A DNA stretch of 64,000 nt from JBHIKY01 sp042139015. GTDB taxonomy: Bacteria; Bacillota; Bacilli; Bacillales; Marinococcaceae. The notes under the pieces are model-generated. The model had not been told where the DNA came from. It saw only the letters and a list, made by a program, of their open reading frames with translations, and made no database searches. Shown here piece after piece: positions 17,709-27,416 of this stretch (position 1 is its first letter; every line of letters begins with the position of its first letter). The position numbers and the translations under genes were made by a program. The stretch lies in assembly GCF_042139015.1 (NCBI RefSeq), contig NZ_JBHIKY010000001.1:1-64000 (forward strand), read 5' to 3'.

Positions 17709-17724
17709 GGGGCGGTATCAAAAG
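17709..17724 (-). repeat. isolated end of the GGGGCTGTATCA repeat family
   Basis: GGGGCGGTATCAAAAG matches the inverted right end of the 220-bp elements (GGGGCTGTATCAAAAG) with one difference. GCCCC at about 17742-17746 could close a degenerate terminal hairpin. Confidence 0.4.
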
Positions 17725-17781
17725 TGGTTTTTTTAAATTCTGCCCCACTTTGGTGGTTAAAATCACACCAATACAAGTTAT

Positions 17782-18308
17782 GGGGCTGTATCATAAATGG
17801 TACTCGCCCCTTTTTGGGATTTCATCCCTGCAGGCGGACGCTTTCCGCGGGGCTTGTCTTCAACTAATTCAGCCTCAGCGAAGCTTCGGCAGAATGGATT
17901 TTCAGACGGCGCTGATCCCGTCGGAGTCGCCGCCTTCCGATCTTCAATCTAAGAATATACACCAAAAGGGTGGCTTGGCATTTCACGTTGTTGAAATGAA
18001 TACAGTCAAAGATGGCCGTACGAAGAAGCTTGGACCAATCAATAATAGTATTTTGAAAGACGAATCCGGGGAGGCTTGAGCCGTGCCCGCGGAAAGCGAA
18101 GCGTTTTGACGGAGCACATGTTGAAAACTCATAATTAATAAACAGGGGCATCTGAATAATCGGGTTAATAACCAAATAAAAGGTTGAGGCGAAGGGTATC
18201 TCACCAACCTGGCAATCCGTATTGGGGTGGTTTTCTGTGCACATGAAAATGGAGTCAGGATTGAACTCATCCTGACTCCATTTTCTTATTGTAAAGGGCT
18301 TTTGATAC
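17782..18308 (+). repeat. diverged composite copy of the GGGGCTGTATCA repeat element
   Basis: The left end (17782-17815) is nearly identical to the 220-bp elements: GGGGCTGTATCAT, then AAATGGTAC and CGCCCC. A shortened right end, AAGGGCTTTTGATAC, ends at 18308, two bases before the lyase stop codon. The interior differs and is longer (about 527 bp total). It contains GGCGGACGCTTTCCGCGGGG and, inverted, CCCGCGGAAAGCG. No complete transposase frame is present; small frames on both strands follow the repeat sequence and lack ribosome sites. This fills most of the 0.7-kb gap between the ABC operon and the lyase gene. Confidence 0.6.
18245..18285 (-). terminator. terminator of the PL9 pectate lyase gene
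   Basis: GAAAATGGAGTCAGGA (18245-18260) pairs over 16 bases with TCCTGACTCCATTTTC (18270-18285). It is a long, strong stem just beyond the lyase stop codon and lies inside the composite repeat. Confidence 0.75.
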
Positions 18309-18310
18309 TC

Positions 18311-21300
18311 CTAGTTACTAAAGTCTACAAATGTGAGGTATTCATCGAGCATTTTTGCCATTTGTCCTCTGGTAGTACCTGCCAAAGGATCAAAAATACG
18401 TCCATCCTCACGTCCGTCGATAATACCTGCCTGTAAAAGACGTTCTACATCATCAATTGCCCAATCGCCGATTCGGTCTGCATCCTCAAAGGATTGAGCC
18501 GATAGCTCTTCATTGAGCTTATTATCATCAAAACCTGTAATTTCCATTGCTCTTGATAGCATCGCGGCGGCCTGCTGACGTGTGACGGATTCATTGGGAG
18601 CGAACGTTCCGTCGCGGCGGCCTTGAATGATTCCCTGTTCAATGGCCGGCTGGATTTCTTCTGTAAACCAATCATCGCTTCCGACATCTTTAAATTCACC
18701 ATCATACTCGCCTTTCGCTTTTAATCCAAGTGCACGTGTTAATAGAGCAGCAAACTGAGCGCGCTTCATCTCTTCATTTGGAGCGACCGTTCCATCCTCA
18801 CGCCCTTGGAAAATAAAGCGGGAGCCGAGCTTGTCAAAATATTCTTTAGCCCAGAAGTCGTTTGGAACATCTTTAAATTTCGGATCATTTTCCACGATCA
18901 CATACCTGCTGAGTGATTGTGTTTTAAAGAAAGCCGTATCTCCCTCGACAATTGTCGGTACAGCCGTGAAACGATTTCCTCTATTTTCAAGACGAACCAC
19001 CGATGCTTTGTTCTCATCCAGCTCTGTTTCGCTCGTTATCGAATTCGTGATATGGCGGTCAAAGGTGGTGAGAACCGCATTTTTCATACCAGCATGTGCC
19101 GTTACGCGGAAACTCATAACCGGAGATTCAGCGTTAAGCTTGTTAGATTTCAGCTGGCCGTTGTTTCTTTTCGCATTTGAGACATTTGAAGAAAACCTGA
19201 CTTCAGCTGTTCTGTCTGGATTTTTCAAGGACAGTTCGTCACTAAGACGATCCTTTGACAGTTCAGAGATATACATTTCCATCGATGAGCTCGGAAATTC
19301 AATGCGAATGCGAGCTTCTGGATTCTTTTCCTGGATGAAAGCGATACTTTCCTCAGTAAGTTTAACTCTTCCTCTTTCTCCTTCTTCATGGTCAACCTCA
19401 AGAATAACCAGGTTCACCGCATCCTCAGCGTCAAGTACTTCCTGGAGACGCTCTGCAATAACCGAGCGGACTACTCTTTTTACGCCGTTATTGTTGGTTT
19501 TCTTTTCTTGATCATAAGCATCATCATCAAGTCGAACTGTTCCTTCTTCCTCTTCATCCTCATCAGGTGGGGTAGAATCATCAGGAGCGATGAATTCTAG
19601 GAAGTCTCCCCAGATAATATCGCCATTTTCATCGCGCTCGTATGGAAGCTCTGGTTCAAGACTCGCGAAATTATCGTCATTCAGTTCTACACCGGATTGA
19701 TTTGCAGAAACAGAGCCGTCAAACAAGTAGTTGCTGTCTGATTCGAGCTCTTCCGGATAGCTGTCTGATTCCTCATAATCCTTTTGATAAGAGACAAACT
19801 CACTTAGTTCAAAATCTTCTTCAATATCTGAATAAGTGGAGAAATTAAGGTTTCCTCCGGCATTGTTGAAGGAAACGTTATCCTCAGCAATGACGCCCGG
19901 ATTACTGTTACTTGTGAAGCCGTAGGCACCGTTATTAAAAGCGATGCTGCTGCGGATCACATGAGGAACGTGGACCCCTTCTCCGCCTAGTTTGAATCCG
20001 TTCTTGTCACCGGATCCCTCCGTTCCGTCAGTCAAGAAGCCATTATCGTAAGCAATACTGTCTTCAATCAATACAGATCCGATTTCACCAGTTCCGACCT
20101 TCGTGTAAAGATCCCATCCGTCATCAATGTTGTTATGGGCAATGGTACCCCGGAAAACATTGCCTTCCCCTGAGGTAAGCTTTGCTGCAAAGCCGTCCGC
20201 ATTGTTATCGGATGGATCACGATTGTCGAACGATGTGCTGTTTAACACGAGGTTATCTGAAGGCCATTCCTCTCTCTCTTCTTCCTCTTCATCTGTCCGG
20301 CTGATCTGCAGCCCTGTATCGCCGTGCTCATAAAATCTGCTGTTTTCGACAATATTATTGCTTCCGCCGATTACAAAGCCTTTCGTATTTCCTGCGGAAC
20401 GGGCAAAGTCTATCCCTTCGACATGCCAGTAATCCCCGCTGAGCTCGACACCTTCAGATTGTTTATCAAAATCGATAACCGGAGCTGCACCAGGTGCTGC
20501 TTTTAATGTTTTTAGTGCATCCTCCGACCCGTCATTGAATTGTTCAATCATCAGCATGGAATCGCGGACATAGTCGCCATCAAGCAGGAGTATATCCTGG
20601 CCTTTGCCGACATAATGTACAGCTGTGTCTAAATCAACCGGATCCTCTTCTGATCCATCACCAGAGCTTGTTCCATCCGGGGAAACATAAATGTCTCCGT
20701 CAAACGTTCTGTTGGTTACGGTGAAGTTCGTAACAATCTGGTCAAATGAAGTCAAATTTTGTGTATCATCCGGTAAAAAGACTGCGGAAAAGTTTGTGTC
20801 TTTATTTTCTTCCAGATTTGTTTCGATTGTTTTAATCGTTCCTGCTTCCATTTCCTCCTGCTGTGCTATATTTTCCTGACCCTGCTTCAAGTTAACTTCG
20901 CCGTTCACATTTGAGCGGACCATTACTTCGTAATTTTCCGTTTCTGAAGTGTTCGAAAGTGACTGCACTTCAAAGTCAGGTTCCACGGGCTCACTTGGCG
21001 GATCTACCTTTGGAGGATCTGTGCCAGCCGCCGTGACATTAAAATCAATGTTGCTCACTTCAATGTCCGCAACGCGGGCAGTGTAGAACCCTACATAAAT
21101 TTTGTCATCCTGCACATTAAGAATATCCGGCTCATAGATAATTTCTTCTGTTCCGTTATTCAGTGTGCCTGTATAGCCACTGTTCGTTTTTGACAGTGTA
21201 AGGTTATATTCTTCATTTGGATGCGTGTTATCGGCAGTTGGCTTTGCATCATCAAGCATAATTTTTTGGATACCCTGGCTGCCGGCTCCGTCAGATGATT

Positions 21301-23989
21301 CCACCCCGGTTCTGGCAAACAGCTGCGTTCCATTTTCTTCCGTTGTACCTCCGCTGAATCCTCCGATGGCAGCGATGTTCGAGGCGAACACACTCGTTTC
21401 ATCCTGCTCACCGATAGCGTCCCTTGCCATGATACCAAAGGATTCCTGTCCGTCATGCGGGTCCTTTGCATATTCATTAACCTGGATATCAGCGGATAAT
21501 TCAAAGTTATCTTCTTCGGCATCAATTTCAGTATAGTAATAGGATATACCATCATGGTCACCTGTAATTTTACCGCCGCTTGGCCCTTCTGCGATAAGCC
21601 TTACTGAACCATCTTCCTGCTCTTCCACAGAGTTAGATTCACTGCCGGCCGATTGTCCGAAATTAATAGCCGCCCAATCACTTTCCACTGCATCTCTTAC
21701 CGAAACGTTGTAAGAGACTGGCTCTAAGTTTTCTGATTCCGGTGTAATCGTTATTTCATACGTTCCTACAGCAGATGAGTCGTAGGCTGATGAATCAACA
21801 GAATATTCGTCTGAAGATAGTACTTCTTCATCGCCGTTGTCATATACTTCAGAAACTTCTAAACCCTCTGTTGAGAACTCTTCATCAAGATCATAGGTAG
21901 TCTGAGGGTACGTAGTGACTTCAAGTCCAGTCACTTCTTTTTCTTTTACTACCACATCAAAGCTTGATGATTCGCCCTTATGGGTGATGGTGACCTGATC
22001 TTCTCCCGGTTCAGATGTATCCAGCTCAGATGCTTCAAAGTCACTGCGAACTAAGCGGACTTCACTGTCATCGCTGTATTGAGCATATACGACGATCCCG
22101 TCAAGATCTAGCTCATCACCAAGGAAATACGTTGTTTTTTCAGGTGCTTGTCTAATATAAAGTCCAGTTAATTCTGCTTCGGCAACTTCCACTTTAAAGC
22201 TTGCAGAAACGTCAGGGTTATCGATTGCTGTTACCGTCACTGTTTTTGTCCCGGCATCACTGAAAGTATCTCCTTCTTCAATCTCTTCCCCGTCAATGGA
22301 AATAGTGTAATCTTCACTGGAAAGCTCTGATGATTGATAGCCGTCATTATAATCAGCAATAACCGTCAGACCTTCCGGATCAAAAGCATCTCCTTGATAA
22401 TAAGACGTTTTTGCCGGTAGATATTGTATATCGAGATCTGTCACTGACAACTCGCTGATAGTCAGATCTATAGTTTCTGATACTCCGTTGTAATTTATAG
22501 TTATGGTATTGGTTCCAGCTTCACTGCTGTCAAAGCCTGTAACAATATAATCATCGTCCGCAAGCTCTTCTTCACTGCCGTCTGAATAAACCGCATTGAC
22601 ATTAAGGCCTTCTGTATCAAGGTCTTCATCAATTAAGTAATCCGTTTTCATATTGCTTGCATCTACTTCTAATTCACTTACTTCATTGGTTTCGACTTCA
22701 ATCTCGTAATCACTGAAGTTCACTTCGGCATCTCTTGCCGCATAGAATCCGGCGAAAACCTCATCAGAGAACATTTCTTCCTGAGTCAGCGTCTGCTGCT
22801 CCCCATTCGAGGACATAACATAAGTGTCTCCGGATTTTTGAATACTTAATTCGTATTCTTCATTCGCTGCAGGTACATTGTTATTTGCAAAAGCGTCGTT
22901 TTTACTTACACTGTCATCACCAATTTTATAAAAGCTTTTCATTTCCCCGTCCAATGCACCGGATGCAGCATAATTGGCTGATTGCGTGCTTGTATCGCCG
23001 TTTTCACCGACAGCATCTCTGAGCATCAATCCAAAGGATGCCTGACTGTCGCCACCGTTAAAACTGCGGACATTGGCGGTTGTCGTAATCTCAAAGTTTG
23101 CATCAGCAGGCAGTTCATTAAAGAAATAAGAAATACCTTCTGACTGACTTTCAATTTTTCCACCTTCGGCAGTAAGAGTTACAGAACCATCGTCCTCCAT
23201 GAGTGGGTCGGGGTTGGAGCTCTCTCCTGTATTCGAACCAAAAGCGCTGAAATTCCAGTCTCCAAGCTCCACTTTCTCGTCTTTCCCGAACGAAATATCG
23301 CTGTAGGTTACTTCCGTATTTCTTGTAGTATATAATCCGGCATATTCAATTGCCCCATCGAAGTCTTCTACGGTTTTCGTTTCATCTCCGATAGAAATGC
23401 TGTATAAATCGCCATTTCTTTCTACGCTCAATTCAAATTCTTCTCCACCGGCTGGTGCATTAGCGGATTCAAACTCATACCCATCTTTTTCGACACTGCT
23501 TAAGCTTTCCAGGTTATAAAACCCTTTCATCGTCTGATCCAGCGCCCCGACCGATAAATAATCTCCGGTGAAATCTCCCTGGTTTTCATTATCGAGAACA
23601 TTACTGCGCAGCATCAATCCGAAACTCACCTGATTATTTGCATCAAAGGATTCAACCTTCGCTGTCGCCTTCAGCTCAAAGTTTCCCTCCTCAGGAACGT
23701 CTTGAAAATAATAAGCGAGACCTTCTGCATTACTCTCTATTTTTCCTTTGTCGTTCGAGCTCCTCAGCGTAACGGTATAATCATCATTCTCTATAATTTC
23801 AAAATTTTCTGAATTTATACCGTTCTGGCCTCCATTGTTACCGAAGACACTGCCCTGCCATGCACTATCGTCAGCTATATTAATCATTTCGTCATCTTCT
23901 GCAGCATGAATATCACCAATCGAGGACAACGGTGAAAAAACGAGCAGCATCGACATTGTCAGTGCAAAAGTCTGCTTTGCAGTTTGCAT
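18311..23989 (-). CDS. S-layer-anchored multidomain PL9 pectate lyase
   Basis: 1892 residues, secreted. The signal peptide is about 1-29 (cut after IHA). Three homologous ~200-residue modules lie at about 37-235, 243-437 and 770-985 (each with GKI...YYF and SFG(L/I)M motifs). Four bacterial Ig-like modules lie at about 440-760. The PL9 right-handed beta-helix spans about 1097-1480: YVSPDGTSSGDGS start, Ca-site residues in DNNADGF and DDGWDLYTK, and putative catalytic Lys1270 in GFAAKLTSGEGN. An acidic linker and an unassigned region follow, then three SLH domains (about 1705-1888). It should cleave polygalacturonate outside the cell while bound to cell-wall polymer. ATG 23989 follows AAGGAG; a cre box lies upstream. 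The overall composition is strongly acidic. Confidence 0.88.
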   Translation of the reverse strand: MQTAKQTFALTMSMLLVFSPLSSIGDIHAAEDDEMINIADDSAWQGSVFGNNGGQNGINSENFEIIENDDYTVTLRSSNDKGKIESNAEGLAYYFQDVPEEGNFELKATAKVESFDANNQVSFGLMLRSNVLDNENQGDFTGDYLSVGALDQTMKGFYNLESLSSVEKDGYEFESANAPAGGEEFELSVERNGDLYSISIGDETKTVEDFDGAIEYAGLYTTRNTEVTYSDISFGKDEKVELGDWNFSAFGSNTGESSNPDPLMEDDGSVTLTAEGGKIESQSEGISYFFNELPADANFEITTTANVRSFNGGDSQASFGLMLRDAVGENGDTSTQSANYAASGALDGEMKSFYKIGDDSVSKNDAFANNNVPAANEEYELSIQKSGDTYVMSSNGEQQTLTQEEMFSDEVFAGFYAARDAEVNFSDYEIEVETNEVSELEVDASNMKTDYLIDEDLDTEGLNVNAVYSDGSEEELADDDYIVTGFDSSEAGTNTITINYNGVSETIDLTISELSVTDLDIQYLPAKTSYYQGDAFDPEGLTVIADYNDGYQSSELSSEDYTISIDGEEIEEGDTFSDAGTKTVTVTAIDNPDVSASFKVEVAEAELTGLYIRQAPEKTTYFLGDELDLDGIVVYAQYSDDSEVRLVRSDFEASELDTSEPGEDQVTITHKGESSSFDVVVKEKEVTGLEVTTYPQTTYDLDEEFSTEGLEVSEVYDNGDEEVLSSDEYSVDSSAYDSSAVGTYEITITPESENLEPVSYNVSVRDAVESDWAAINFGQSAGSESNSVEEQEDGSVRLIAEGPSGGKITGDHDGISYYYTEIDAEEDNFELSADIQVNEYAKDPHDGQESFGIMARDAIGEQDETSVFASNIAAIGGFSGGTTEENGTQLFARTGVESSDGAGSQGIQKIMLDDAKPTADNTHPNEEYNLTLSKTNSGYTGTLNNGTEEIIYEPDILNVQDDKIYVGFYTARVADIEVSNIDFNVTAAGTDPPKVDPPSEPVEPDFEVQSLSNTSETENYEVMVRSNVNGEVNLKQGQENIAQQEEMEAGTIKTIETNLEENKDTNFSAVFLPDDTQNLTSFDQIVTNFTVTNRTFDGDIYVSPDGTSSGDGSEEDPVDLDTAVHYVGKGQDILLLDGDYVRDSMLMIEQFNDGSEDALKTLKAAPGAAPVIDFDKQSEGVELSGDYWHVEGIDFARSAGNTKGFVIGGSNNIVENSRFYEHGDTGLQISRTDEEEEEREEWPSDNLVLNSTSFDNRDPSDNNADGFAAKLTSGEGNVFRGTIAHNNIDDGWDLYTKVGTGEIGSVLIEDSIAYDNGFLTDGTEGSGDKNGFKLGGEGVHVPHVIRSSIAFNNGAYGFTSNSNPGVIAEDNVSFNNAGGNLNFSTYSDIEEDFELSEFVSYQKDYEESDSYPEELESDSNYLFDGSVSANQSGVELNDDNFASLEPELPYERDENGDIIWGDFLEFIAPDDSTPPDEDEEEEGTVRLDDDAYDQEKKTNNNGVKRVVRSVIAERLQEVLDAEDAVNLVILEVDHEEGERGRVKLTEESIAFIQEKNPEARIRIEFPSSSMEMYISELSKDRLSDELSLKNPDRTAEVRFSSNVSNAKRNNGQLKSNKLNAESPVMSFRVTAHAGMKNAVLTTFDRHITNSITSETELDENKASVVRLENRGNRFTAVPTIVEGDTAFFKTQSLSRYVIVENDPKFKDVPNDFWAKEYFDKLGSRFIFQGREDGTVAPNEEMKRAQFAALLTRALGLKAKGEYDGEFKDVGSDDWFTEEIQPAIEQGIIQGRRDGTFAPNESVTRQQAAAMLSRAMEITGFDDNKLNEELSAQSFEDADRIGDWAIDDVERLLQAGIIDGREDGRIFDPLAGTTRGQMAKMLDEYLTFVDFSN

Positions 23990-24087
23990 TTATCCAACTC
24001 CTTTTCTTAAAATTTTTTAAAGCTCCTCCTTTCCAAATAAGATTTAATAAAGTTATTAACAATAAATAAGCTAATAACGATTCAAAG

Positions 24088-24101
24088 TGTAAGCGCTGTC
24101 A
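24088..24101 (-). promoter_or_regulatory. cre box upstream of the pectate lyase
   Basis: TGTAAGCGCTGTCA (plus strand) fits the cre consensus TGWAANCGNTNWCA. On the minus strand its TTGACA-like edge overlaps a candidate -35 (TTGACAGCGC), so CcpA binding would compete with RNA polymerase. Confidence 0.75.
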
Positions 24102-24534
24102 AATAATATTGTCAATTATCCAAAAATTTTGCAAATGGATATTTACTGAAACAAATATAGCTGATGACATTTTTAGATTCATAAGTACTGGGTATTTTTA
24201 CTTATATCTTTATTTGTGCTTGTCAATGCTGTTTAAAATCCTTATTTTGCTTCAAATATTTTTATTTTCCATTAATATACATTAAAATCCCGCTGTGTCT
24301 TTACACAAACATATACATTTTTAATGGAAGAAATTTTGTGTTTTCCTATATGATCACCGCCAATAAAGTTATTCCTTAATGAATGATTTAATATCACTTT
24401 TAGGTAGAAATTTTAAAATCCAGATAACAGATACACGCAAAGTAAAAATTTTACTAAATAATAATTAGGTAAATACTCATTTTTTTAAATTGTTATGTTT
24501 ATGTCGAAATAACGGGACTTTTTATCTTTGGCAA
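24102..24534. other. AT-rich intergenic region upstream of the lyase
   Basis: About 430 bases, very AT-rich, with no credible open frame. A TTGACA (minus strand, about 24109-24114) lies just upstream of the cre box and could be a -35. The remainder holds homopolymer A/T runs and no hairpin I could trust. It may contain upstream activator sites for the lyase. Confidence 0.4.
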
Positions 24535-24566
24535 TAATAAAACTCCCCCCCTATTTACCGGAGGAG
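24535..24566 (-). terminator. terminator of the YqcI/YcgG gene
   Basis: On the minus strand CTCCTCC pairs with GGGGGAG (one G-U pair) around the loop GGTAAATAG, followed by TTTTATTATT. It lies about 20 bases past the stop codon. Confidence 0.65.
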
Positions 24567-24585
24567 AGAAGAGAATTCAACGCTT

Positions 24586-25335
24586 TTATTTGTGATGAAA
24601 TGGACACTTTCCTTCAATAGGCTTACTATCATCACCGATAAAATACTGCTTCCATTCACGGTGATTCGGATCACCGTAATGACTGATATTTGGGTGCTTC
24701 GGGAGTTCATCCCACTTTTCTACTCGCTCACGCACTTTTTCCCGGGACATAATCCCTCCTTTTGAAGTGCCCTCTAATCCTTCAAAGATCCTGCGCGGCT
24801 GAAAACCTATTACCAGGCTGTTTCCTAAGTCTCTCGTTTTTCTCTGTTTGTAAGCAGGCGCATTGCCAAAGGCAAAAAATGGCTCACCGGCAAATGAAAA
24901 TGCCCATAAATGGTGATCGGAGTCCTGAGGATAGCCCTCCGGCCATGGCTTTGTATCATTATCATGCAAAAATTGAAGGATTTTCCAAAAATACTCTCTG
25001 TAATAAGGGACCGATTTTTCTTCTGATTCCGGCTCCACAAACAGAAAAAATCCATGACGGATAAAAGGGCCAGGCTGATCGAACAATGCAATAAACTCCT
25101 CAAGTGTCTCAGGCAGGTGAGACCAGTCATTATGACTTATATAAGAATAACGGAGCTCGCCTTTTCGTTCAGCACTCATGCCAAAATAACAGGGAAAGGT
25201 GTCATTCGTCACTACTTCATGAAAATTAATATATTCTCTAGCGGCCCATTCCGGCAGCATTTCTGCTTTAGTCATATCTTCCTTCGTCAGTAAACGGCTT
25301 TTCGTCAATTTCATGCTTTTCACCTCTGTTTTCAT
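24586..25335 (-). CDS. YqcI/YcgG-family protein, possible heme-dependent N-hydroxylase
   Basis: 249 residues, cytoplasmic, no signal. It matches the YqcI/YcgG family: FPCYFG near residues 47-52, HLWAFSFAGEPFFAFGNAPAY in the middle, and a C-terminal GKCPFHHK. Characterised relatives (DcsA of D-cycloserine synthesis and GntA of guanitoxin synthesis) are heme-dependent enzymes that N-hydroxylate arginine-type substrates, so an oxygenase role is possible; the B. subtilis members have no assigned function known to me. ATG 25335 follows AGGGGGTAGG. It diverges from an ABC exporter, and the 158-base gap carries a Fur-like dyad, so both may respond to iron (inference). Confidence 0.78.
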   Translation of the reverse strand: MKTEVKSMKLTKSRLLTKEDMTKAEMLPEWAAREYINFHEVVTNDTFPCYFGMSAERKGELRYSYISHNDWSHLPETLEEFIALFDQPGPFIRHGFFLFVEPESEEKSVPYYREYFWKILQFLHDNDTKPWPEGYPQDSDHHLWAFSFAGEPFFAFGNAPAYKQRKTRDLGNSLVIGFQPRRIFEGLEGTSKGGIMSREKVRERVEKWDELPKHPNISHYGDPNHREWKQYFIGDDSKPIEGKCPFHHK

Positions 25336-25424
25336 TTACCTACCCCCTATCTTCCTTCTTCTATCCAAACATAAACCAATCAGCAATCATTCTATTCGAA
25401 GTGCTTTCGAGAGTAAGCTGAAAC

Positions 25425-25445
25425 AATTGACAATTGTTATCAATT
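25425..25445. promoter_or_regulatory. Fur-like operator in divergent promoter region
   Basis: The core TGACAATTGTTATCA (25428-25442) matches the Fur 7-1-7 consensus TGATAATNATTATCA at 12 of 14 positions, inside a larger dyad AATTGA...TCAATT. It includes a TTGACA that could be the -35 of the exporter gene. Confidence 0.5.
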
Positions 25446-25493
25446 AGAATAAGCTGAAATTAATTTTGATGCGATAGATAAAGGACGATTTCA

Positions 25494-27218
25494 ATGATTA
25501 GACGTTTTTACGAATACTATCTGCCCCATAAACGCCTCTTTTTTATAGACTTTTTTAGTGCCATTATCGTGGCCTTGTTAGAATTGGCCTTCCCGCTTGT
25601 TGTGCAGTGGTTTATTGACAGTCTGCTGCCGGAAGAGAACTGGTCTCTGATTGTGGTTGTCTCGATCGGGCTTTTTTTCGTGTATGTTCTCAGCACATAT
25701 CTGCAGTATATTGTTACATACCTTGGTCATAAGCTCGGAATCAACATAGAAACTGACATGCGCCAGGAACTGTTTGAAAGTGTACAGGGTCAGTCTTTCC
25801 GCTATTTTGATAATACGAAAACCGGTCATATTATCAGCCGTATTACGAATGACCTGTTTGATATTGGCGAGCTTGCACATCATGGTCCGGAAGACCTGTT
25901 CATAGCAGTGATGACCTTTACCGGAGCGTTTGCGATTATGTTTACGATTAATCCTTCGCTTGCGCTGGTGGCACTTGTATTTGTACCGCTGCTGATCGCG
26001 TTGATCACCTACACAAACATTAAAATGAACAAAGCATGGACGAATATGTACACTGAAATTGCTGACGTCAATGCGAGAGTGGAAGACAGTGTTTCCGGAG
26101 TCCGTGTCGTGCAGTCGTTCACGAACGAAGAGTTTGAAATTAATAGATTTAAGACGAACAATAAAAGGTTCCGACTTGCGAAATTAGGCGGCTATAAAAC
26201 GATGGGGTATACAACAGCCGGCATTTATTTCACAACAAGATTTATGATATTGGCAGTGCTCGTCTTCGGGGCGTGGCTCACATACAACGGAAGTTTATCC
26301 TATGGAGAATTTGTCGGTTTTGTTCTTTATATTAATGTTCTCTTTAAGCCAATTGAAAAAATAAGCGCGATTCTTGAGCTTTATCCGAAGGGGATGGCCG
26401 GCTTCAAGCGATTCATTCAAATCCTCGACACCGATGCTGATATTGTCGACCGTGAACATGCCACGCCGGCTCCAGTTCTCGATGGAGACATCATTTTCGA
26501 CAACGTTACCTTCGGCTATGAAAAATACCAGCCTGTCCTTCAGGATGTCAACCTTCATATCGGAGCTGGAAAAACCGTAGCATTCGTCGGGCCTTCCGGT
26601 GCTGGAAAAACGACGATAAGCTCTTTAATTCCCCGCTTTTATGATGTCGATAAAGGAAGCTTAACAATTAATGGTGTCGATATTCGAGACATGACAAAAA
26701 AATCGCTGCGGTCTCAAATCGGCATTGTTCAACAGGATGTCTTTTTGTTTAACGGCACCTTGAAAGAAAATATTGCATACGGTGACAACGAAGCAGCCGA
26801 AGAAGATATCATCTACGCGGCCGGGCTTGCAAATCTAGAAGAATTCATTGCTTCGCTTCCCGAGGGACTTGAAACGAAAGTCGGCCAGCGCGGCTTAAAG
26901 CTTTCCGGCGGTCAAAAACAGCGAATCGCAATTGCGAGGACGTTTTTAAAAAATCCTCCAATTTTAATCCTTGATGAAGCTACATCCGCTCTCGATACCG
27001 AAACGGAAGCACAAATCCAGCAGTCATTACAAACACTCGCGAAAAACCGGACGACCATTGTCATTGCTCACCGATTAGCCACCATCCGGCATGCTGATCA
27101 CATTGTCGTTGTCACAAAAGAAGGTATTGTCGAACAGGGCACTTACGAAGAACTGGTTGAGCAGAACGGCATTTTCACCTCTCTTAATAACATCCAACTA
27201 GAGAAAATTGGCCGCTGA
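25494..27218 (+). CDS. ABC exporter half-transporter (membrane domain fused to ATPase)
   Basis: 574 residues. The six-helix exporter domain (about 1-310) is followed by an ATPase domain (about 335-570) with Walker A GPSGAGKTT, Q-loop IGIVQQD, signature LSGGQKQR, Walker B ILILDEATSALD and switch His in IAHRLAT. Everything needed for function is present, so a homodimer is expected, as for Sav1866-type multidrug or lipid exporters. ATG 25494 follows AAAGGACG. The Fur-like site upstream would point to iron- or heme-linked control; the exported substrate is unknown. The gene ends before a repeat-containing spacer and a terminator. Confidence 0.88.
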   Translation: MIRRFYEYYLPHKRLFFIDFFSAIIVALLELAFPLVVQWFIDSLLPEENWSLIVVVSIGLFFVYVLSTYLQYIVTYLGHKLGINIETDMRQELFESVQGQSFRYFDNTKTGHIISRITNDLFDIGELAHHGPEDLFIAVMTFTGAFAIMFTINPSLALVALVFVPLLIALITYTNIKMNKAWTNMYTEIADVNARVEDSVSGVRVVQSFTNEEFEINRFKTNNKRFRLAKLGGYKTMGYTTAGIYFTTRFMILAVLVFGAWLTYNGSLSYGEFVGFVLYINVLFKPIEKISAILELYPKGMAGFKRFIQILDTDADIVDREHATPAPVLDGDIIFDNVTFGYEKYQPVLQDVNLHIGAGKTVAFVGPSGAGKTTISSLIPRFYDVDKGSLTINGVDIRDMTKKSLRSQIGIVQQDVFLFNGTLKENIAYGDNEAAEEDIIYAAGLANLEEFIASLPEGLETKVGQRGLKLSGGQKQRIAIARTFLKNPPILILDEATSALDTETEAQIQQSLQTLAKNRTTIVIAHRLATIRHADHIVVVTKEGIVEQGTYEELVEQNGIFTSLNNIQLEKIGR

Positions 27219-27416
27219 TTCAGAGGCTGGTGCCTCAGAGGAGTTAAGAAATGCTTCCGGTGTGAACGATGGAGCGGAGCCATCGAGATACCAGGTCGAT
27301 TAAAACCGGGCATCTCCTGCGGCAGACGTCGACACTAGAAAGTCCGGTGCTCCGCGGAAAAGCAACGACTGAAAATCCCGCAGCAGCGACCATCTGCCGA
27401 GGCACAGTAAAGAAGA
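27219..27416. other. GC-rich intergenic spacer after the ABC exporter
   Basis: About 200 bases containing CTGGTGCCTCAGAGG, GGTGCTCCGCGGAAAAGC and CCCGCAGCAGCG. This inverted-repeat-rich style is common in Bacillaceae intergenic repeats and related to the interior of the composite element at 17.8 kb (CCGCGGAAAGCG). No coding frame. Confidence 0.35.

Noticed and set aside
17750..18079. 109-codon open frame on the plus strand
   Set aside because: It follows the composite repeat sequence, has no ribosome site, and the same DNA is open on the other strand as well.
18831..19511. 226-codon frame opposite the pectate lyase
   Set aside because: Serine/leucine-rich shadow of the biased acidic lyase coding strand, with no ribosome site.
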